The notes under the pieces were generated by a model, which saw only the letters and a list, made by a program, of their open reading frames with translations, made no database searches and was not told where the DNA came from. Of a stretch of 64,000 nucleotides of DNA, positions 59,494 to 64,000 are shown piece after piece (within the stretch, counting starts at the first letter, position 1; every line of letters starts with the position of its first letter). Both the position numbers and the translations under genes were made by a program. The stretch comes from Hydrogenophaga sp. (lineage in GTDB: Bacteria > Pseudomonadota > Gammaproteobacteria > Burkholderiales > Burkholderiaceae_C): positions 24,570 through 88,569 of the forward strand of contig JAJNQE010000139.1 of NCBI GenBank assembly GCA_021154985.1. Reading direction: 5' to 3'.

Positions 59494-60899
59494 CCAACCC
59501 AACTTTTGACTTTGACCTTTTCGTGATCGGCGGTGGCAGCGGCGGCGTGCGCGCCGCGCGCATGGCGGCACAACGCGGCGCGCGCGTGGCGCTGGCCGAG
59601 GTGCTGGGCACCGACGGCCTGGGCGGCACCTGCGTGAACGTGGGCTGCATCCCCAAAAAGCTCTACAGCTACGCGGCGCACTACGGCGAGGGCTTTGAGG
59701 AATCACACGGCTTCGGCTGGGAGGGTGAAAAGCCCACACTGAACTGGAGCACCCTCAAAGCCAACCGCGCGAAAGAGATCACGCGCCTCAATGGCGTCTA
59801 CGGCAACCTGTTGCGCGGCTCGGGCGTCACCGTGTTCGACGCCTTCGCGCGCATCACCGGCCCGCACGGCATCGCCCTGGCCACGCTCAACGCCGATGGC
59901 TCTGCGGGCCACCAGGCCTTCACCGCGAAACACATCCTGATCGCCACCGGCGGCACACCGCACGTGCCGCATTTTGTGGGGCGCGAACACGCCATCACCT
60001 CCAACGACATCTTCGACCTGGAGCCCTTTCCCCAGCGCCTGCTGGTGGTGGGCGGCGGCTACATCGCCAGCGAGTTCGCCTCGATCTTCAACGGCCTGGG
60101 CTCGAAAGTCACCCAGCTCTACCGGGGCGAACAGATCCTGCGCGGCTTCGATGACGAGATCCGCCACTTTGTGGCGGGCGAGATGCGCAAAGCCGGTGTG
60201 GACCTGCGCCTGAACGCCGACGTGGTCGACATACGAAAAACCGCCGACGGCCTGCGCGTGGAGTGCGAAGGCGGGGGCGTGGTGATGGCCGACGCGGTGC
60301 TCTACGCCACTGGGCGTGTGCCCAACGTGAAAGACCTCGGTCTTGAGGCGGTGGGCGTTGCCCAGGGCGCGCAGGGCGAGGTGGTGGTGGACGCGCACTA
60401 CCGCACCAACGTGCCCTCGATCTTCGCCGTGGGCGACGTGACCAACCGCGTGCAGCTCACACCGGTGGCGCTCGGCGAAGCCATGGTGGTGGTGGACCAG
60501 CTGTTTGGCCCCGCCGCCGGCAAACCGCCGCGCGACATGAGCTACGAGTTCATCCCCACCGCCGTGTTCACCCACCCGAGCATCGGCACCGTAGGCTTGA
60601 GCGAACAAGCGGCGCGCGAAAAGTTTGGCGCCATCACCATCTTCCGTAGCGAGTTCAAGGCGCTCAAGCACACGCTCTCGGGCAGCACCGAGCGCACGCT
60701 CATGAAGCTGGTGGTGGACACCGCGAGCGACCGCGTGGTGGGCCTGCACATGGTGGGCGCCGAGGCGGGCGAGATCGTGCAGGGGTTTGCCGTGGCCATG
60801 AAGGCGGGTGCCACCAAGGCGGTGTTCGACAGCACCATCGGCATCCATCCCACGGCCGCCGAAGAGTTCGTGACGATGCGAGACGCCGTCAAGAGCTGA
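59490..60899 (+). CDS. gor: Glutathione-disulfide reductase
   Basis: The protein has 469 residues. FAD motif GGGSGG (14-19), redox disulfide 'GGTCVNVGCIPKKLYSYA' (Cys48/Cys53), NADPH domain 'LLVVGGGYIASEFASIFNGL', and C-terminal 'GIHPTAAEEFVTMRDAV' with the catalytic His-Glu. This set distinguishes Gor from other flavoprotein disulfide reductases. It keeps glutathione reduced, using NADPH, in the cytosol. It is translationally coupled to the LysR gene upstream. Confidence 0.94.
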   Translation: MTNPTFDFDLFVIGGGSGGVRAARMAAQRGARVALAEVLGTDGLGGTCVNVGCIPKKLYSYAAHYGEGFEESHGFGWEGEKPTLNWSTLKANRAKEITRLNGVYGNLLRGSGVTVFDAFARITGPHGIALATLNADGSAGHQAFTAKHILIATGGTPHVPHFVGREHAITSNDIFDLEPFPQRLLVVGGGYIASEFASIFNGLGSKVTQLYRGEQILRGFDDEIRHFVAGEMRKAGVDLRLNADVVDIRKTADGLRVECEGGGVVMADAVLYATGRVPNVKDLGLEAVGVAQGAQGEVVVDAHYRTNVPSIFAVGDVTNRVQLTPVALGEAMVVVDQLFGPAAGKPPRDMSYEFIPTAVFTHPSIGTVGLSEQAAREKFGAITIFRSEFKALKHTLSGSTERTLMKLVVDTASDRVVGLHMVGAEAGEIVQGFAVAMKAGATKAVFDSTIGIHPTAAEEFVTMRDAVKS

Positions 60900-60907
60900 A
60901 CAAGAAG

Positions 60908-60934
60908 CCGTTCACCCTGAGCCTGTCGAAGGGG
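60908..60934. repeat. Dispersed intergenic repeat
   Basis: CCGTTCACCCTGAGCCTGTC followed by GAAGGGG belongs to a repeat that I recall as scattered through many betaproteobacterial genomes (reverse form TTCGACAGGCTCAGGGTGAAC). It lies between gor and the convergent DUF4010 gene. Confidence 0.65.
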
Positions 60935-60963
60935 TCGCCCATCTCTGCGCGTGAACCACTCTT

Positions 60964-62205
60964 TCAAAACGCCCAGAGCAACCCCATCACCAGCACCGTG
61001 TGCCCCCACAACCCGGGCAGCAACCACAGCGCATAGGTTCGCCCACCCACCAGCGCGGCCGTCACGCTCTTGCTCAGCGAGTGCACCGCCAGCGCGCCCA
61101 TCACGGCCTGATGCCCGATGGGCGCGGGCGGCCCCCAAGTGAACACCGCCGCCAGAGCTGAATGCAGGTCGGCCAGCGCGCCCAGCAGACTGCCCACGAT
61201 CAGGCCGGACTCACCGAGCCACAGCGTGAGCGCCTGCACCAACGCCTGAATGCCGGCCAACAAAGCAGCCACCGCAGCGGCGCCTTTCAGGCTGAACATG
61301 CTCTCGCCTTTTTCTGCGGTCATGGGTGCAGCCTCTGAAGGCGCGCCGCGCACCAGCCACATGCCCCACAGCAGGGCCACGGCGCCACCCGCCAGCGCTG
61401 GCCCCACGAGGTGAGCCAGCCACGCCGGCTGCACCGCAGCGGCCACCAGCAGCAACTGCAACAGCGTCGACACGCAGCTGAGCAAACCACCACCGGCCAT
61501 GAGGCGCGCACCGCTGCGGCCTTCGCGCACCGCCAGCCCCAGCGTGGCTATGGTCGCCGTGCTCGACACAAAGCCCGAGGCCAGCGCCGAGAGCGCCACC
61601 GCGTGGCGCGCCTGCAGCAGCCGGCGCGCGAGGTGGGCAGCGGCCTGCACGCCCAGCAACAAGGCCAGCAGCTGCACGATGACATGCGGGTTGAGCGTGT
61701 TGCCCCACAGCGGTCGGTCGGGCACCAGCGGCAGGGCGAGCAGCACCAGCGCCGCCAGCACAATGCCGTCCCGCACCTCGGCCGGCAGCAGCCAGTGGCG
61801 CGCAAACCCGTGCAGGCGCTCGCGCCCGGCCAGCAGGGCGGTAAGCCCCACCGCCAGGCCCGCGGCCAGCGGCAGGCTCCAGCTGCAGAGCACACCGATC
61901 AGGTAGGTGAGCAGCAAGGCCACCTCGGTGGTCACGCCCGGATCGTCGGAGCGGTCGCGCAAGTAGGCCACCACGGTGAGTGCGGCCACGAACAACGCAC
62001 CCGCCACGATCAGGCCATCGATCTGCGTGAGCGCGGCCGCCGCACCGGTGACGCAGGTCAGGGCAAAGGTGCGCAACCCGGCCAGCGCCCTGCCTGGCCC
62101 CTCACCCTTGCGGCGCTCCCGCTCCACGCCGATCAGCAGGCCGCAGCCCAACGCAGCGGCCAGCGCGGCAGCGGCCTGGGGCAGGTCGGGTGGGGCAAAG
62201 CTCAT
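60964..62205 (-). CDS. MgtC/SapB-DUF4010 family membrane protein
   Basis: The protein has 413 residues from ATG 62205 (MSFAPPDLPQAAAALAAALG). 'GCGLLIGVERERRKGEGPGR' and 'LAGLRTFALTCVTGAAAALT' are the MgtC/SapB N-terminal motif, and a long C-terminal DUF4010 membrane region follows with about 11-12 helices ('GFVSSTATIATLGLAVREGR'). It is an inner-membrane protein of unknown transport or regulatory role. It is divergent from AMP nucleosidase. Confidence 0.88.
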   Translation of the reverse strand: MSFAPPDLPQAAAALAAALGCGLLIGVERERRKGEGPGRALAGLRTFALTCVTGAAAALTQIDGLIVAGALFVAALTVVAYLRDRSDDPGVTTEVALLLTYLIGVLCSWSLPLAAGLAVGLTALLAGRERLHGFARHWLLPAEVRDGIVLAALVLLALPLVPDRPLWGNTLNPHVIVQLLALLLGVQAAAHLARRLLQARHAVALSALASGFVSSTATIATLGLAVREGRSGARLMAGGGLLSCVSTLLQLLLVAAAVQPAWLAHLVGPALAGGAVALLWGMWLVRGAPSEAAPMTAEKGESMFSLKGAAAVAALLAGIQALVQALTLWLGESGLIVGSLLGALADLHSALAAVFTWGPPAPIGHQAVMGALAVHSLSKSVTAALVGGRTYALWLLPGLWGHTVLVMGLLWAF

Positions 62206-62246
62206 CGTGTCATGCGGTGTCAACGGTGCAGCGCCACAATAAGCCC

Positions 62247-63749
62247 ATGCACAAGACACCCGACTTTACCGCTCCGATTTTCTTGAACGACCCCGCCGCT
62301 GCCCTGCGCCAGGTGCAACGCATCTACCACGACAACGTGGAATTTTTGCGCCAGGCCATGCGCGACTTTGTGGGCGGTGGTGACTTCACCCGCGCCCGCG
62401 TGCGCGCCTGCTACCCCTATGTGCGGCTGCACACCCACAGCGTGTCGCGCCAGGGCAGCAGCCAGCCGCCGCTGAACCGCCTGAGCTACGGCTTCGTGGC
62501 CGGCCCCGGCCGCTTCGAGACCACGCTCACCCGCCCCGACCTCTACAGCGACTACTACCTGGAGCAATTCCGCCTGCTGCTGGCCAACCACGGCGGCGAG
62601 CTGGAGGTGGGCACCAGCACGCAGCCGATCCCGATCCATTTTTCGTTCGCCGAACACGACCATGTGGAAGGCAGCCTGAGCGCCGAGCGCCGGGCCTTCA
62701 TGCGCGACGTGTTCGATCTGCCCGACCTCACCGCCATGGACGACGGCATCGCCAACGGCACGCACGAACCCAAACCTGGCGAAGCCCACCCGCTCTCGCT
62801 GTTCACCGCGCCGCGCGTGGACTACTCGCTGCAGCGCCTGCGCCACTACACCGGCACCGCGCCCGAGTGGTTCCAGAACTTCGTGCTGTTCACCAACTAC
62901 CAGTTCTACATCGACGAGTTCATCAAGCTCGGCCACGCCGAGATGGCCAAGCCCGACAGCGAGTACGTGGCCTTTGTGGAGCCCGGCAACGTGGTGATGC
63001 GCCGCGCCGGCCTGAGCGCCGAAGCCGGTGACGAGCTCGGCCACCCACCGCCGCGCCTGCCGCAGATGCCCGGCTACCACCTCATGCGCGCCGACCGCAG
63101 CGGCATCACCATGGTCAACATCGGCGTGGGCCCGGCCAACGCCAAGACCATCACCGACCACATTGCCGTGCTGCGCCCGCACGCCTGGCTCATGCTCGGC
63201 CACTGCGCCGGCCTGCGCACCAGCCAGCAGCTGGGCGACTACGTGCTGGCCCACGCCTATGTGCGCGAAGACCATGTGCTCGACGAAGAGCTGCCGCTGT
63301 GGGTGCCGATCCCGGCACTGGCCGAGATCCAGCTGGCGCTGGAAGCCGCCGTGGCCGACGTGACCGGTGTCCCCCCGGCCGAGCTCAAACGCATCATGCG
63401 CACCGGCACCGTGGCCAGCACCGACAACCGCAACTGGGAACTGCTGCCCGACAACAAACCGCAGCGCCGGTTTTCACAGTCGCGCGCCGTGGCGCTCGAC
63501 ATGGAAAGCGCCACCATCGCCGCCAACGGCTTCCGCTTCCGCGTGCCCTACGGCACCCTGCTCTGCGTGAGCGACAAACCGCTGCACGGCGAGATCAAAC
63601 TGCCCGGCATGGCCAACCATTTCTACCGCGAACGCGTCGACCAGCACCTGCGCATCGGCATCCGCGCGATCGACATCCTGCGCGACGGCGGCTCGGAACA
63701 GCTGCACAGCCGCAAGCTGCGGAGCTTTGCCGAGGTGGCGTTCCAGTAA
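62247..63749 (+). CDS. amn: AMP nucleosidase
   Basis: The protein has 500 residues from ATG 62247 (MHKTPDFTAPIFLNDPAAAL). The N-terminal Amn-specific domain ('RVRACYPYVRLHTHSVSRQG') is followed by the nucleoside-phosphorylase fold ('VNIGVGPANAKTITDHIAVL', 'LMLGHCAGLR', 'VALDMESATIAANGFRFRVP' with the Asp/Glu site). It hydrolyses AMP to adenine and ribose 5-phosphate, setting adenylate levels. Its length matches the family (~485-500). Confidence 0.94.
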   Translation: MHKTPDFTAPIFLNDPAAALRQVQRIYHDNVEFLRQAMRDFVGGGDFTRARVRACYPYVRLHTHSVSRQGSSQPPLNRLSYGFVAGPGRFETTLTRPDLYSDYYLEQFRLLLANHGGELEVGTSTQPIPIHFSFAEHDHVEGSLSAERRAFMRDVFDLPDLTAMDDGIANGTHEPKPGEAHPLSLFTAPRVDYSLQRLRHYTGTAPEWFQNFVLFTNYQFYIDEFIKLGHAEMAKPDSEYVAFVEPGNVVMRRAGLSAEAGDELGHPPPRLPQMPGYHLMRADRSGITMVNIGVGPANAKTITDHIAVLRPHAWLMLGHCAGLRTSQQLGDYVLAHAYVREDHVLDEELPLWVPIPALAEIQLALEAAVADVTGVPPAELKRIMRTGTVASTDNRNWELLPDNKPQRRFSQSRAVALDMESATIAANGFRFRVPYGTLLCVSDKPLHGEIKLPGMANHFYRERVDQHLRIGIRAIDILRDGGSEQLHSRKLRSFAEVAFQ

Positions 63750-63917
63750 GCTCACCACGCCCTCACGACAAGAACAAGGAACCCACGCTGGGTAACCCTC
63801 CAACAAATCTTCGCCACCCGCGTCCTGACCATCGATGCCCAGAAGGCAAAACACAGTCTTGGGCTTCCCCCAGTTTCCCGGACACATCCAATGACATGAT
63901 GTGTTCAGGAGATAGGC
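63750..63917. other. Junction between amn and the IS element, possible gene remnant
   Basis: One frame across about 63786-63859 reads 'RWVTLQQIFATRVLTIDAQK', which has the look of a coding end cut off by the insertion at about 63860. The family was not recognised. The rest has no feature. Confidence 0.3.
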
Positions 63918-64000
63918 ATGACAAGAACCCGAAGGAGCTTCACGGACGAATTCAAACGTGAGGCAGTGAAGCTGTGCAAGCAGCCAGGAGCAACCGCCAC
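63860..64000 (+). mobile_element. IS3-family insertion sequence, left end, truncated by window edge
   Basis: A TGGGCTTCCCCCAGTTTCCC segment at ~63860 is a candidate left terminal inverted repeat beginning with TG, as in IS3 elements. It is followed by a transposase OrfA start. The right end lies outside the window, so length and group cannot be given. Confidence 0.6.
63918..64000 (+). CDS. IS3-type transposase OrfA, partial
   Basis: ATG 63918 with an AGGAGA site gives MTRTRRSFTDEFKREAVKLC continuing KQPGATA to the window edge. '(R)R(S/R)FTxEFKxEAVxL' is the N-terminal HTH start of IS3-family OrfA (InsE-like), which binds the terminal repeats. Only the first 27 residues are present. Confidence 0.85.
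   Translation, partial: MTRTRRSFTDEFKREAVKLCKQPGATA

Overview
The window is about 64 kb of GC-rich chromosome (roughly 65% G+C by eye) with dense, short-spaced genes and many 4-bp ATGA overlaps. Gene content and dispersed repeats point to a betaproteobacterium of the order Burkholderiales, most likely family Comamonadaceae (Hydrogenophaga/Acidovorax/Polaromonas-like). This rests on many LIV-type (HAAT) and TRAP transporters, a PHA-granule protein, CoaX, SlmA, IcmF, DUF6352, and the intergenic repeats. No rRNA, tRNA or CRISPR was seen.

Layout. 1-4454: a branched-chain amino acid/amide-type ABC transporter (livH, AraC regulator, livF, livG, substrate-binding protein). 4455-6103: a small region of atypical, lower-GC composition with one unrecognised 356-aa protein. 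6104-8234: a LysR regulator divergent from a SnoaL-like protein and an SDR. 8263-19578: a fatty-acid beta-oxidation block. It holds an enoyl-CoA hydratase, an outer-membrane patatin, and a minus-strand operon tetR - acyl-CoA dehydrogenase - DUF2147 - FadN-like protein - DUF559 - thiolase - thioesterase, headed by a TetR-type operator. A DUF559 nuclease-like gene flanked by palindromic repeats sits inside that operon. 19655-24267: PdeM-like phosphoesterase, SlmA, a QseBC-like two-component pair and argB. 24377-29518: DUF2817 and M20 hydrolases with two ABC substrate-binding proteins. 29612-35970: a molybdopterin oxidoreductase, a zinc lipoprotein peptidase, a PHA-system protein, an acyl-CoA-binding protein, a WS/DGAT-like acyltransferase and coaX.

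36047-40457 is the most interesting part. It is a complete alpha-hydroxyketone quorum-sensing locus: a CqsA/LqsA/JqsA-type PLP synthase, a six-helix membrane histidine kinase, and a response regulator with an unusual receiver. Beside them is a LuxR-type HTH regulator. Two lux-box-like palindromes with CT-N12-AG geometry lie there, one just upstream of the synthase gene and one between the LuxR and kinase genes. This suggests that LuxR-type transcriptional control is wired to an alpha-hydroxyketone signalling system.

40537-45830: a persulfide dioxygenase-rhodanese fusion and a TRAP transporter (dctPQM) whose large subunit carries a long acidic Pro/Ala/Glu insert. 45849-53181: PPK2, fused isobutyryl-CoA mutase IcmF behind a perfect 20-bp palindrome, a lipid kinase, DUF6352 and arginase. 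53182-62205: a GMC oxidoreductase/ABM pair, 3-hydroxybutyryl-CoA dehydrogenase, a GST-PNPOx-SDR operon divergent from LysR-gor, and a DUF4010 membrane protein. 62247-63749 is AMP nucleosidase. The right edge enters an IS3-type insertion sequence.
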